From Pelagophyceae sp. CCMP2097 (Eukaryota > Sar > Pelagophyceae): a stretch of 16,827 nt of DNA. The stretch lies in contig MU657210.1 of the NCBI GenBank assembly GCA_026770575.1, forward strand, positions 28,068-44,894, read 5' to 3'. The notes below the pieces were generated by a model that saw only the letters and a list, made by a program, of their open reading frames with translations, ran no database searches and was not told where the DNA came from. This document shows positions 7,608 through 16,827 of the stretch, one piece after another; the first letter of the stretch is position 1; each line of letters starts with the position of its first letter. A program made the translations under genes and the position numbers.

Positions 7608-8717
7608 ATGGGTAACTGTAACACCTGCGGATCGCGCCTGGACCAGCCGCTCGATGCCGCGCCCGACGTGCGTCGCTCCACCGCGCCGGCACTCCAGATA
7701 CTTGAGCAGAGCGACCTGCTCACGTCCATCCTGCGGCTGGCGGCTTCGTCGAACGCGCATCTCGTGACAAAGCAAGTCGCTCGAGATGCGCGGGCCGTGG
7801 CACCAGTCGTGCGCAGACTCATCTGGAACGACCGAATCCTGAAGGGCACGGCAATCTTCAAGGGGCACGCCAGCAACATCTTGAGCTGCGTGTTCTCTCC
7901 CGACGTCAAGCGCGTCGCGACGGCGAGCACCGACGGGATGGTGCGGCTCTGGGACGCCGAGACGGGCGCGCTGCTGACGAGGCTCGAGGGGAGCACCGGC
8001 GATGTCAACTGCTGCGCGTTCTCGCCCAACGGCGAGCGCGTCGTGTCGGCGGGCTTGGACAAGACGGCGCGGCTCTGGGACGCCAACACGGGCGCGCTGC
8101 AGACCATGCTCGAGGGACACACCGCCTCGGTCTTAAGCTGCACCATCTCGCCCAGCGGCGAGCGCGTCGTGACGGCGAGCTGGGACAAGACGGTGCGGCT
8201 CTGGGACGCCGAGACGGGCGCGCTGCAGACGGCGCTCGTCGGGCACACCAGTTCGGTCTTAAGCTGCGCGCTCTCGCCCGACGGCAAGCGCGTCGTGACG
8301 TCGAGCTGCGACAAGACGGTGTTGTTCTGGGACGCCGAGACGGGCGCGCTGCAGACGGCGCTGGAGGGGAGCATCGACATCGTCAAGAGCTGCGCGTTCT
8401 CGCCCAACGGCAAGCGCGTCGCGACGGCGAGCCTAGACGGCAAAGCGCGGCTCTGGGACGCCGAGACGGGCGCGCTGCAGACGGCGCTCGAGGGACACAC
8501 CATCTACGTCACGTGCTGCGCGTTCTCCCCCGACGGCACGCGCGTCGTCACGGCGAGTGCCGACAAGACGGCGCGGCTCTGGGACGCCGAGACGGGCGCG
8601 CTGCAAAAGACGCTCGTGGGCCACACCGGCGGCATCACGAGCTGCGCGTTCTCGAGCGACGCCAAGCGCGTCGTGACGGCGAGCTCCGACAAGACGGCGC
8701 GGCTCTGGATTATCTAA
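7608..8717 (+). CDS. Seven-bladed WD40-repeat protein with acylation-type N-terminus
   Basis: This single-exon 369-aa protein begins MGNCNTC, a good N-myristoylation context (Gly2) with adjacent cysteines for palmitoylation, so membrane tethering is likely. Residues ~30-80 are helical (leucine- and alanine-rich). From residue 86 seven 42-residue WD repeats follow (GH or GS at 86, 128, 170, 212, 254, 296 and 338), each with SPDGKRV, DKTARLWD and TGALQT elements. The last blade stops at RLWII without its outer strand. The segment GTAIFKGH before blade 1 aligns with the repeat's GALQTALEGH, so the N-terminus can supply the closing strand of a complete seven-blade ring. WD40 rings are scaffolds for protein partners; the partner is unknown. 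The repeats are very similar at the DNA level (126-bp units), pointing to recent expansion or gene conversion. The start at 7608 is supported by the acylation motif. Confidence 0.85.
   Translation: MGNCNTCGSRLDQPLDAAPDVRRSTAPALQILEQSDLLTSILRLAASSNAHLVTKQVARDARAVAPVVRRLIWNDRILKGTAIFKGHASNILSCVFSPDVKRVATASTDGMVRLWDAETGALLTRLEGSTGDVNCCAFSPNGERVVSAGLDKTARLWDANTGALQTMLEGHTASVLSCTISPSGERVVTASWDKTVRLWDAETGALQTALVGHTSSVLSCALSPDGKRVVTSSCDKTVLFWDAETGALQTALEGSIDIVKSCAFSPNGKRVATASLDGKARLWDAETGALQTALEGHTIYVTCCAFSPDGTRVVTASADKTARLWDAETGALQKTLVGHTGGITSCAFSSDAKRVVTASSDKTARLWII
7863..8717 (+). repeat. 126-bp coding tandem repeat, about 6.8 units
   Basis: The WD40 blades are encoded by 126-bp units with long shared stretches such as CGGCTCTGGGACGCCGAGAC and GGGCGCGCTGCAGAC. 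Several blades share many third-position bases as well as amino acids. This explains long open frames on the opposite strand, which are not counted as genes. Confidence 0.85.
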
Positions 8718-8931
8718 TCATTGACGCGAGTCTCTCGACTCGAGTACATCCGTGTCTGCAAGGGGCGCTCGAGGCAGTGGTCCTCCGCCGGTGCTCGCTT
8801 CGTCGGGGGCCACCACCTCGGCTGCGCAGCGGGCCCGGACTTTTGCGAGAGGGTGCCCTTCGATCAGATTACTATCGGCGTGCGGGAGGGGTCCGTGCCA
8901 CCTCGCCGACGGCGCGTGGCCTTTGACCGCT

Positions 8932-10335
8932 TCAGAGGTACTTGAACTTGGCTTCGAGTGTCCTTGCCAAGTCGTACCTCTGCACGAGCCCGACGGTGCC
9001 GTAGATGGCGCCTAAGACGGCGTGTGCGGCGGCGGCGCAGCGGCGCGACGCTCCAGTCGGCGCGCAGCGTGGGACGCGGGTCGAGTGTGACCGGTCAGCG
9101 GCGCGAGCCAGAGCGCGGTGGAGAAGATGCGGCGCGGGATGACGGGGAGCACGTTGTACGCGGCGATGGAGCCAACGAGGCCCCCGCCGGCGAGTGGGCC
9201 GACGGCCAGGAACGTGTCCTTGAAGTCGCGCGGCTGGAGCAGCTCGAGGACGTGGTCCGGCTCCGTCTTCGACCTGCAAAGGAACGCGTCAGCCGACCCA
9301 AAGGCGCCCAGCCGACGACTCCGCGGTCGCTGAGTCGCACCAGTGCGCGCGGATGCCGGGGAGGTGCTCCTTGCCGACGACGGCGACGATGACTCCTCCC
9401 GCGCCGAGCGTCGCCGCTGCCTCGAAACAGCGGTGCGCGAAGATCTGGTCGCGCTCGTCGACGACCGTGCGGCGCACGACAGCCTCCAAAGCGCCGCCCG
9501 CGTCCCCGTCCATCAAAGCCGCCGTTGCCGCAGTCAGCACGGCCCTGGAGCGGACATCGTCGGAAGGGGCTCCGCGACAGCACGCTGGGCGGCTCTCCCG
9601 CGGCTTCGGGCGCACCTCGCGTCGTTGCGGGCGCTTTGGAGCTCGTCGGCCGTCGACGCGCTCGTCGCGCTGGCGAGGGCGGCGTCGGCTTTGACGCGCA
9701 GGTCCTGGAAGGGCATGACGAAGCCGGTGCGCGAGACCTCCAAAAGGCCGACAAAGCAGCGGAGTGCTGTCACGGACTGCTTGCGATCAATGAGATGCGT
9801 GTGCGCGCCCAGCCGCGCGCTCTCCAGGGCGCACGCCGCCTGCGCACTGCTGCTGCACGTGCCCACCACCGCACCAAAGGCGGCGTCGTACGGCCCGCCG
9901 AGCCACCACCACCCAGGCTTGCGGAGGCGCGCGTCATTCTGGAGCGAGTCCGTGTCGAGCGGCGGCAGCGGCCGCGAGACCTTGCCGCTGTCGGAAACGC
10001 CGCCTGCGGCAGTCGCGTTGCGGCGTCTTCCGGCGCGCCTTCCGCGGCGCGGCACAAGGGCGGTGCATCGGCTTACCGTGCTCGAGGATCTCCCAGACGG
10101 GGAGGACTCGGTCGTCGCAGAGCTCTAGGAGTGTCTGGTCCGGGTTTGCTGCGCGGACGACCTTGCGCGCCGCGACGGTCCCTTCGCGGGAGCCGTAGTC
10201 CACGCCGACGACGTGCACCACCGACCCGTCCGGGTGCCGCAGCTCCACGTAGTCTGGCGGCAGCACGCCGCGGGGCAGCGACCGCGGCGCCCACGCGTGC
10301 CGCGCGCCCTCCGGCTTGCTTCCCTTGCCCCCCAT
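8932..10335 (-). CDS. TRABD: TraB/PrgY-domain protein (TRABD-like), five exons
   Basis: Exons in transcription order are 10335-10077, 10003-9616, 9544-9341, 9273-9092 and 9011-8932; introns are 73, 71, 67 and 80 nt, all GT-AG. The spliced protein is 370 aa. TraB hallmarks are VVHVVGVDYGS (residues 39-49), PDQTLLELCDDR (65-76), AHTHLIDRKQSVTALR (152-167), VDERDQIFAHR (244-254) and AVVGKEHLPGI (270-280). The family's first GxxH motif is here GVDY (Tyr47 for His); the second, GKEH (273-276), is intact. The N-terminus MGGKGS fits N-myristoylation. The C-terminus (about 304-353) has two hydrophobic segments and ends in a short basic tail. Relatives include mammalian TRABD and plant TraB proteins on mitochondrial or ER membranes; a membrane-contact or organelle role is therefore an inference. 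The intron 4 donor (GTCACA) is weak but gives the only smooth ending. Confidence 0.85.
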
Positions 10336-10560
10336 GCTTCCGGGGCTCTGCGGAAGTCGAGACCTTCGGAAAACGGCGATTGTTTGGAAGACGACCGCCG
10401 TGTTCCACTACGTGAGGGACGATCCAAGACCGACGTGGGGCCCGCGCCGCCGGGAGAGCCCCCCGGGAGACCCACGAGCGGCCCGCTTCGATGGTGCTTC
10501 CATCACGATAGAGGTAGGGACACAGACATCGGGATCCTGAGTCGACTTCTTCACGAGTTC

Positions 10561-11503
10561 TTAGTCCGCGAGGAGGTCTTCTATCTTGCGCTTCTGCTTC
10601 TCCGCCTTCTTGTTCTTGGCGTACTTCTTCCAGTCGACCGTCGACGCCTTGCCCTTGTTGGCCTGGGCTTCCTTGCGGTTCTGCTCGAGCGTCGAAAGGT
10701 CAAAATAGTGCGACATCATCCTACCCTCGCGGTCAGAGGGCCGGTTCACGGACGCCCAGTAGTCCTGGCCGCCGGAGAGGCCGAAGCGGCCCGACTGTGT
10801 GTTGAAGCTCGCAGATTGCGAGTAGTAGCCCGCGTTTAAAGCGGCGGCGTCCGCGTCCACCGTCGACGCGACGGAAACGGTGCGGTCCTCAAAGCCCTCT
10901 GCGGGCGGCTCCCACTGCGTGCGCTGCGTCGCGGCGTGGAAGAAGTAGGGCACGTACGTCGCCGGGTCGGAGTGTTTTTCCCAGCCCGACGCGCCGGTGG
11001 GCCGCCGGGCGTCGCCGAGGAGCGACGCAAAGTAGTCCGCCTGCGCCGCAGACGAGCAGTTGCCGCTCCACGACGCCGCCGCGCGCATGCGCTCCGACGC
11101 GTCCGACGTGGGGCGGCTCCAGCTCGTCGTCCCGCCTATCGGGCGCTCGTCGCGAGATCGAGGACCGCAGTCGTCTCGCGCCGTCGCGCGTCTTCAAAAG
11201 ACGCCGCGGCGCACTGCTGCTGTTCCAGTAGTACGTGGCGCCCGAAGCCGGGTCGACGACGGCCGCCCAGCCCTCTGGCAGCGGCGCGAGCTGCGGCGGC
11301 GGCGGCGGCCCAGCGGACAGCGGGGCCGCCGGCGGCGGAGCTTCGGGCAGCGGCGTCTCCTGCGGCGGAGCGCCGCTCGCCGACACAGCGGCGTCCGCGG
11401 CCGCTTCGTCGCCGTCCGCGTCCGCCTCGACGCCGTCGGGCTGCGGCGCCGAGCGAGACTCCGGCTGAGCCTCCGGGGCCGCGGCGGCGTCACTGTCGGC
11501 CAT
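10561..11503 (-). CDS. Tandem WW-domain protein, nuclear/splicing type
   Basis: Exons 11503-11215 and 11135-10561, with a 79-nt GT-AG intron splitting the first WW domain, give 287 aa. Residues 1-75 are acidic then Pro-rich (PPPPP at 66-70). WW1 spans ~75-105 (Trp79, YYW 91-93, Trp102, Pro105) and WW2 ~146-174 (Trp148, Trp171, Pro174); both have the 23-residue Trp spacing. The C-terminus has a SGRFGLSGGQDYW block, MMSHYFDLSTLEQNR, then a Lys-rich helix ending KIEDLLAD. WW domains bind Pro-rich ligands; a paired arrangement with a basic tail is common in pre-mRNA splicing and transcription factors, but I could not assign an orthologue. ATG 11503 is preferred because upstream frame extension has only a GTG. 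It is divergent from the importin gene. Confidence 0.82.
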
Positions 11504-11772
11504 CGTCGGCGCTGGGTGCCTCACACTGGTGACCTGTGTGCGGTCCCGAAACACGCCGAAGCCACGGGGCGCGCGCGCGTACGGGAGGCGTCGCCTCGCA
11601 AAGCCGCAAAATACCCTGTCTCTTAGGTATTTTCTATCACATGGAATTCGAAGGGTGGGTCTTGATGAGTAATTTAGCAGTTCTGCGAGGAAGCGTATCG
11701 CGATATCGCTCTATCGACCAGTCGATCCGGCCCCGCGTCGAGCGCGCCGTTCTCCATCGCGGGATTGCCGCG
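11504..11772. promoter_or_regulatory. Bidirectional promoter region with hairpin
   Basis: These 269 bp separate the divergent starts of the WW and importin genes, so both promoters must lie here. It contains an 8-bp inverted repeat, AAAATACC (11608-11615) and GGTATTTT (11626-11633), with a 10-nt spacer, in the AT-richest part of the gap. No consensus TATA box stands out. Confidence 0.45.
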
Positions 11773-14700
11773 ATGGACCCCGTGGGCGCGAGCCAGCTGC
11801 TGCCGGTCATCGGCGCTCTGCTGGATGCGGACAACGCGGCTCGAGGCGCGGCCGAGGCGGCGTTTGCTGCCGCAGTCGAGGGCGAGCCGGACCGCCTCGC
11901 GCTCGCCCTGCTGACGCTCTGCGGCGAGTGGGTCTCCGGGGCGCTCCAGATCGACGCGGCGCCGGCGGTGCGCAGCTTGTGCGGCGTGCTGCTCCGGAGG
12001 CACCTCTGCGGCACCTCCGACCCGCTCTGGCCAAGACTCGCCGCGACGACGCAGGCCACCGTGAGTCGAATGCGGGGAGATGTGGCCGTCCGTTTTGAAC
12101 GCGGCGATAGGTTCGTGCGGTGCTGGTGCGCGCGATGGACGTCGTGCCGCCGCCCGCGCTAGCTGAGCTCGGCAAGCGGCTCGGCGACGTCGCGGCGGAG
12201 CTGTTTGAGGAGTGCGGCGACGAGTGGCCCGAGCTGGTGCCGGCGCTACTGGGGGCGGTGGAGCAGCGGCGCAACACTGTCGGCGCTTGCGATGCCCTGC
12301 GCGCTGTGGCTCGCCAGCAGCGCGGCGCCCCGGGCGGCTTCTGGGCCGCCGCCGCGGGCGTCTTACGCGGCTGCGTCGAGCGCGCTCTGCAGAGCTCGCA
12401 GAGGCGCGACTTTGCAAGGGGCGGCCCGGACGAGGCATCGTGGATCGCCGCCGTCGGCGAGCGGCGCGCCGCCGTGCGCGCCTTGGGGTCGCTGCTCAGC
12501 TCGAGCCCGAACGACGTCGACGCCGGCGCCGAGGACGCGGCGGTGCAGGTGTTTCTGCAGGCGGGCTTGTTTGTGGCGCATCAGGAGGTCAGCGAGTTCC
12601 TGCAGAACAACGAGACCTCTGCCGCGTCGCGCGAGGCGGAAAAGGCTTTGAGGGACGGCCTCGAGGCTCTGCTGGAAGTCTCGGAGGAAAAGGCGGCGCT
12701 GTTGAGGTCGTACGTTTCTGTCGTCGCGGAAAAGTGCTTGGCCGTCGCAGTCGCGGCCGAGGACTTCCCAGAGGCGCCGCGCGCTTTAGCGCTCGAGTTG
12801 TGCGTCTCGCTGGCCGAGGCATCGCCGTCGATGATGCGCAAGTGCCGCGTGGCGTCGGCGGCGGGCGAAGTGCAATTTGCCGTCGCGGCCGTCGACGCAG
12901 CCTTTGTGCTCCTCTCCTGGCCCGACGACGAAGAGTTAGACGAGGCGGCCTACGCGCGCGCCACCGTCGAGGACCCGGAGTTGATCGAGAACGACGACGA
13001 GTGCCCGTCCGGCATCGACAGGCGCGACATGGGCGCTGAAGCTTTATCCCGCCTCGGCGAGGCCTTAAAGCCCAAGTACGTGCTGCCGAGAGCTTTTGCA
13101 AATTGCCGCGTGCTTCTGCAGCAGGCGGCGGCGTCGACGGCGCAGTGGCGCCAGGGCCGCGCGGCGCTGCAAGCTTTAACGCAGCTCTTTGAGAATTTAG
13201 AGGAGCACCGCGACGAGCCGGCGCCAAAGGGGAAGAAGGGCGTTGTGGCGGCGCCGCAGGACTTTATCCCTTTACTGGTGCGCGACGCCAAGGCTACAAC
13301 GAAGCTCTCTGCCAAGAAACGGCGCGCGGACGCTCTCGAAGCCGTTTTGCGCTTCGGCACTGAGTACCCCGTCGCTGCCACGCGGCGCGCGGCTTTGGAT
13401 GCAGTCGCCCAGCTCGCCGTGGACGCGGCGCCGAAGCTGCAGCAGGACGCGCACGCGACGGTCATCCCCGCTTTGTGCGCGGCTTTGGACCGCGAGAAGC
13501 CCGACCAGGGCGGCGCGCACCGCTGCCGCGCCGCCGCCGCGCGCGGCCTCTGCCACTTTCTGGACCACTCGACGCTGGACATCGTCAAGCCTTACCTGGC
13601 CCAAGTCGCGGCGGCTTTAGGGGATGCCATCTCGCCAACGGCCCCGTCCTTCGTCCGCGAACACGCTGTCGCCGCCGTCGCCGCTTTGGCGTCCGCCGTC
13701 GAGTCGGACGCGGACGTCTGCCGCACTCTATACGCCATGTTCGCGCCTTCGTTGAGGCCGCTGTGCTGCCGCGTCGCCGACGGCGTCGAGACGTCCGGCG
13801 AGCTGCGCGCTCGAGCTTTGGAGTGCCTCGCTCTGCTCGGGTCCGCCGCGGGGCGCGAGGTGTTTGCGCAGGACGCGGTTGAATTGTTGAGGGTGGTGAC
13901 TGCGGACTACTTCGATGAGGCAAATAAACTCAACCGCCGCCCGGAAGACGAAGCCGAGCGCGGCGGCGCTCTACGCTCCGTCGTGCGCGTCGCCCAATGC
14001 CTCGGCGCCGACTTTGCGCCCTTTCTCGGCGCCGTGCTGCCTCCGCTGATCTCGGCGGCGACCGGGGAGGACATTGTCGTGACGTCTTCGGGCGACAACG
14101 GCGACGGGTCCGACGACGACGACGACTTTGTCGTGCGCACCGAGGCTCTGGAGGAGCAGGCCTCGGCGTGCCAGCTCGTCATCGTGCTGGCGGAGACGAT
14201 GGCCGAACACTTTGCCACGCACGCCGAGTCGTGCGTCGTCGCGCTCGCGCCGCTGGCAAGCAACGCTCTAGCAGACGACGTCCGGTCTTTGGCAATGGCC
14301 GCTTTGCCGGAATTAGTCAAGTGCGTCGCTTTACGCGATGCCGCCGATTTGGGAGACGGGTCGAGGACGCGCGCCGTGGCCACGTTTTGCGTCGGGGCTC
14401 TTTTAGGCGTCCTCGACTCGGAAGCCGACATGGAACCCTTGATCACGGCGCTGCAGTCGACGCGCCAGACCATTGAGGACGCCTGCCGGAGTCATTCCAA
14501 GGCTATTGTGCCGGACGTTCCTGGCAAGAAGAAACCCGCGCAGCGCGCGCGGCCGGAAACGTCGGTGCCGCTGCTACTGCACAGCCCTTCTGCGGCGCCG
14601 CGCCACGTTTTGGAGAAGTTGATGAAAGTGCTGTGCGAGTCGATCCAGCGGCGGGCCGTGCGCAAGGCGCAGCAGACTGTCGACCCGGATTATCAAGACG

Positions 14701-15737
14701 AGGAAGGTGGGGAAGACCGCGACGAGGAGCTGCAGTTCAACATCTCCGAGTGCGTCGGCGCCGTTTTGAGGACGCATGGCGTTGCAGCGTTTGAATCACT
14801 TGAGCCCGTCTGGGTCGACCGCCTCGCGGAGATGGCGCACGCGCACTGCCTCGAATCGGACCGCAAATTCGCAGCGTTTGTGATCGCAGACGTCTTCGAG
14901 TTCGCACTCTTAAGGCCGTTGGTCCCTGACGACGCGGCGGCTTTGATCGACCGCGCGCGTGGCGTCGTCGTATCCAAGCTGCTGCCGGCGGTCCTGGCGA
15001 TGGCCGCGGACGCCCCTGCCCCGGACGCGGCGCCGCGGCGGCAGGCGGCGACGTACGCTCTGGGAGTCGCGGCGCAGTTCTGCGGACCTCACTTCCACGC
15101 CCACGCGCCGGCCGTCGCCGACGTGCTCTGCCGCACCATGGCCGCGAGCCGCGCGGCCGAGGCCCCGGTCCACGTCGTCGAAGACGTCGACGACGAGGAA
15201 GACGACGATGACGACTACGAGGACGACGACGACGACGCGCAGGGGTCAACGGACGAGTTTGTGAGCGACAACGCCTGCGCCGCGCTCCACCTCCTCCTCT
15301 CGCACCAGGATTCCGCCCTCCGCGCCGCGTCGCCGCAAGCCTGCGACTTAGCCTGGGCGCAGTGGATCCGCTACTTGCCGTTGCAGGCCGACGCGGAAGA
15401 GGCGGACCGATGCGCGCACGCGCTCTGCGCGGCGCTCGCGGCGGCGCCGGCGTTTGCTGCTCACCACGCCAGCGACGCCTTCCCCGCCCTGGCGCGCATG
15501 GCCCAGGCGCTCCAGGCGGGGGCCTGCGACACGACGGCGCGCCGGCCGCCGGCCTGCCCGACGTCGCTAGCCCGCCTCGACGCGGCGCGCGCGGACCGCG
15601 CGCGCCGTGGCATTCCGTCGCTCGCGGCCCACCTCGCGCGCGCGTTGCAGGCCCTCAACGCCGCGCCCGACGCCCAGCGCCTCTTCGCCTTGCTCCCGCA
15701 AGACCAGCAGACGCTGCTCCGGCACTCTGCGCAATGA
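11773..15737 (+). CDS. IPO5: Importin-5-like karyopherin beta (HEAT repeats)
   Basis: Exons 11773-12060 and 12111-15737 (50-nt intron, GTGAGT...GATAG, phase 0) encode 1304 aa. The N-terminus fits the importin-beta N domain: ADNAARGAAEAAF, then VRSLCGVLLRRHL and LWPRLAATTQAT across the intron to VRAVLVRAMDVV. HEAT-type helix pairs fill the rest. Sections near EALEEQASACQLVIVLAETM, CPSGIDRRDMGAEAL and the ALKPKYVLP block match the IPO5/Kap121 arrangement. A very acidic run (residues about 1118-1140, EDDDDD-type) may act in the cargo or Ran-binding region. Known members carry ribosomal proteins and histones into the nucleus in a RanGTP-dependent cycle. It is about 200 residues longer than the usual ~1100, partly from low-complexity loops. 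IPO4-type orthology is the main alternative. ATG 11773 is chosen because the family's first helix follows at once, although the frame stays open upstream. Confidence 0.85.
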
Positions 15738-15890
15738 CGACGACCGACGTCGCCGCCGCGCGCGCCGACCCGGTCGTAATACAATGCGCTTGTGTAACCG
15801 CCCCTCCCCTGCCTGGCGGCTCGTCGGCTGGAGAGGGGGGATCTGCCGTTCAGCGCGCCCGGGGACGTCGCCCCTTCGAAAGGCTTGCGA

Positions 15891-16381
15891 TCATTTACGT
15901 TTCTTCTTGGGTTTCGTATTCTTGACCCCTTTCCTCACCGGCGCTTCCTCGTCGAGTTGGTCCTTGGGCCGCTTTCGGTTGGCGAGATACTGGCCGGGCG
16001 CGACGAAGACGACGACGATGTAAAAAACGATGGAAGCGGCAATAACCGTGCCCGTCATAAACGGCAGGTACATTTCGTTCTCCGCCACGAGGAGCGTCGA
16101 CGACGCCGAGACGTGGCCCAGCTGCGCCGCCGCGCCGGGCATGTCCAGCGCCTACGTGCCGAGTCCGGATGGCGACTCCCGCGGATACGTCCACGGGTGC
16201 GCGGTCCGTCTGCGTGCGAACCGCGCGTCTAAAATCGCCTCCTCGATGGACCACGCTCGAAAGAGGGACTCGCCTGCTGGCCGAGCGTCGCTCGGAGAGG
16301 GAGCTGGTGCGCAAAGGAGCTCGCCGGCGCAAAGGCCGCCGCTGGCAAGACCAGCAACGCGATCAGCAACCACGGCGCCAT
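15891..16381 (-). CDS. Small plastid-targeted membrane protein (2 exons)
   Basis: The exon at 16381-16274 starts MAPWLLIALLVLPAAAFAP, a signal peptide ending in an A-A-A-F-A-P motif, as in proteins imported into secondary red plastids. The exon at 16151-15891 encodes the mature protein: a transmembrane segment (TGTVIAASIVFYIVVVFVAP) followed by a basic tail ending KKKRK. A stop (TAG) lies directly before the second exon in its frame, so splicing is required. The only phase-compatible donor in exon 1 is a GC donor, CAG|GCGAGT (16273-16272), giving a 122-aa product and a 122-nt intron. All GT donors there leave the wrong phase. The boundary is therefore less certain than elsewhere; a second, unseen exon is possible. 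Function is unknown; a thylakoid or plastid-envelope membrane role is inferred. Confidence 0.6.
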
Positions 16382-16529
16382 GCTCGCGCGACACGCACGC
16401 GCGCACACTTGAACAGTGCCAAGGGCCCGCGCGGCTGAAAGTATCTTTCGCCAAATTTTAGGCGATCTTTTGGCGAGATCACGATCTTACAATTGTACGA
16501 CCGCGCAAAAAACGCACCGACGCCGCACG
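16382..16529. promoter_or_regulatory. Divergent promoter region with inverted repeat
   Basis: These 148 bp lie between the starts of the plastid-targeted gene and the BTB gene. An 8-bp inverted repeat, TCGCCAAA (16448-16455) and TTTGGCGA (16469-16476), has a 13-nt spacer and resembles paired E2F-type sites. The E2F reading is speculative. Confidence 0.4.
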
Positions 16530-16827
16530 ATGGCGAATGCGGCGCGCATCCCGGGCACCCTGCCCGCCGCGCTCGAGACCGCGCGACGCACCCACGACGC
16601 GCACGCCTCGGCGATCGACGCCCTCGAGCGAGCCTTCGATGCCGAGATGGACCAGCTCGCGAAAGACCGGCGCGCGCTCGAGGACGACCGCGCGGCCTTT
16701 ATCAAAGGCACGGAGGAGAAGCTCGCGCGTGACGACGAGGAGCAGACGCGCATGCGAGCTGCGGCGCCGCCGCCCGGCGAGAGGATCAAGCTCAACGTCG
16801 GCGGCGCGCGCTTCGAGGTGTCGCGCG
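16530..16827 (+). CDS. KCTD-type BTB/T1-domain protein, 5' part only
   Basis: ATG 16530 opens a frame that runs off the window end (99 codons plus one base). Residues ~10-75 form a charged heptad-like coiled coil (AIDALERAFDAEMDQLAKDR onward), and residues ~86-98 read IKLNVGGARFEVS, the first strand of the potassium-channel-tetramerisation (T1) BTB fold. KCTD proteins oligomerise through this domain and often act as adaptors for cullin-3 ubiquitin ligases; which partner applies here cannot be told from the fragment. The start is preferred because it is the first ATG after the divergent gap and the coiled coil follows directly. Confidence 0.7.
   Translation, partial: MANAARIPGTLPAALETARRTHDAHASAIDALERAFDAEMDQLAKDRRALEDDRAAFIKGTEEKLARDDEEQTRMRAAAPPPGERIKLNVGGARFEVSR

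Noticed and set aside
7595..8503. 302-codon minus-strand frame opposite the WD40 gene
   Set aside because: It is periodic with the 126-bp repeat and encodes repeated low-complexity text; the plus strand carries unambiguous WD40 motifs.
7863..8717. CRISPR-like array
   Set aside because: The regular 126-bp period is coding and matches WD40 blades; there are no short direct repeats with unique spacers.
9343..10415. Long plus-strand frames over the TraB locus (261 and 296 codons)
   Set aside because: They are opposite clear TraB exons and have biased Arg/Ala/Gly composition without recognisable motifs.
11536..11772. N-terminal extension of the importin frame above ATG 11773
   Set aside because: The upstream sequence lacks importin character, covers the divergent promoter and holds AT-rich promoter-like sequence; the family's first helix starts right after 11773.

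Overview
The window reads as nuclear DNA of a GC-rich, intron-bearing unicellular alga with a secondary red plastid, most likely a stramenopile such as a pelagophyte. The evidence is: eukaryote-only families (importin-beta, OSCA/CSC1 channel, WW, KCTD-type BTB); short GT-AG introns, mostly 35-80 nt with donors such as GTGCGC, GTGAGT and GTAAGC; very compact spacing; and one protein whose N-terminus is a signal peptide followed by an A-A-A-F-A-P motif, the bipartite presequence of secondary red plastids. The species assignment is inference. No bacterial operons, ribosome binding sites, CRISPR arrays or phage genes were seen.

Layout. 1-567 is AT-richer and repeat-laden: a minus-strand tRNA-derived, SINE-like element with an A-rich tail, a tetranucleotide repeat, a foldback inverted repeat and a 33-bp tandem repeat. 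568-1411 (+) is a three-exon gene for an unrecognised secreted or surface protein. 1412-2005 has no firm gene but holds a strong candidate 5'-UTR intron. 2006-6373 (+) is a three-exon OSCA/CSC1/TMEM63-type channel of about 1405 aa. Only 22 bp away and convergent is 6396-7253 (-), a DUF2358/NTF2-like, probably organelle-targeted protein. 7254-7607 is an intergenic region with several perfect palindromes. 7608-8717 (+) is a seven-bladed WD40 protein with an acylation-type N-terminus. 8932-10335 (-) is a five-exon TraB-domain protein. 10561-11503 (-) is a two-exon tandem-WW protein. It shares a 269-bp divergent promoter with 11773-15737 (+), an importin-5-like karyopherin. 15891-16381 (-) is a small plastid-targeted membrane protein, and from 16530 (+) a KCTD-type BTB protein runs off the window end.

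The neighbours do not form one pathway: they are housekeeping and signalling genes packed head-to-head and tail-to-tail. I found no sign of a dedicated new multi-gene system. The most unusual points are the duplicated splice donor whose copies differ only at synonymous sites, a roughly 500-residue insertion in the channel's cytosolic domain, loss of the first GxxH histidine in the TraB protein, the near-identical WD40 blades with a hairpin just before the start codon, and a 12-bp palindrome shared by two promoter regions. Exon boundaries were derived by hand from reading-frame continuity and family fit; every spliced model below sums to a whole number of codons.
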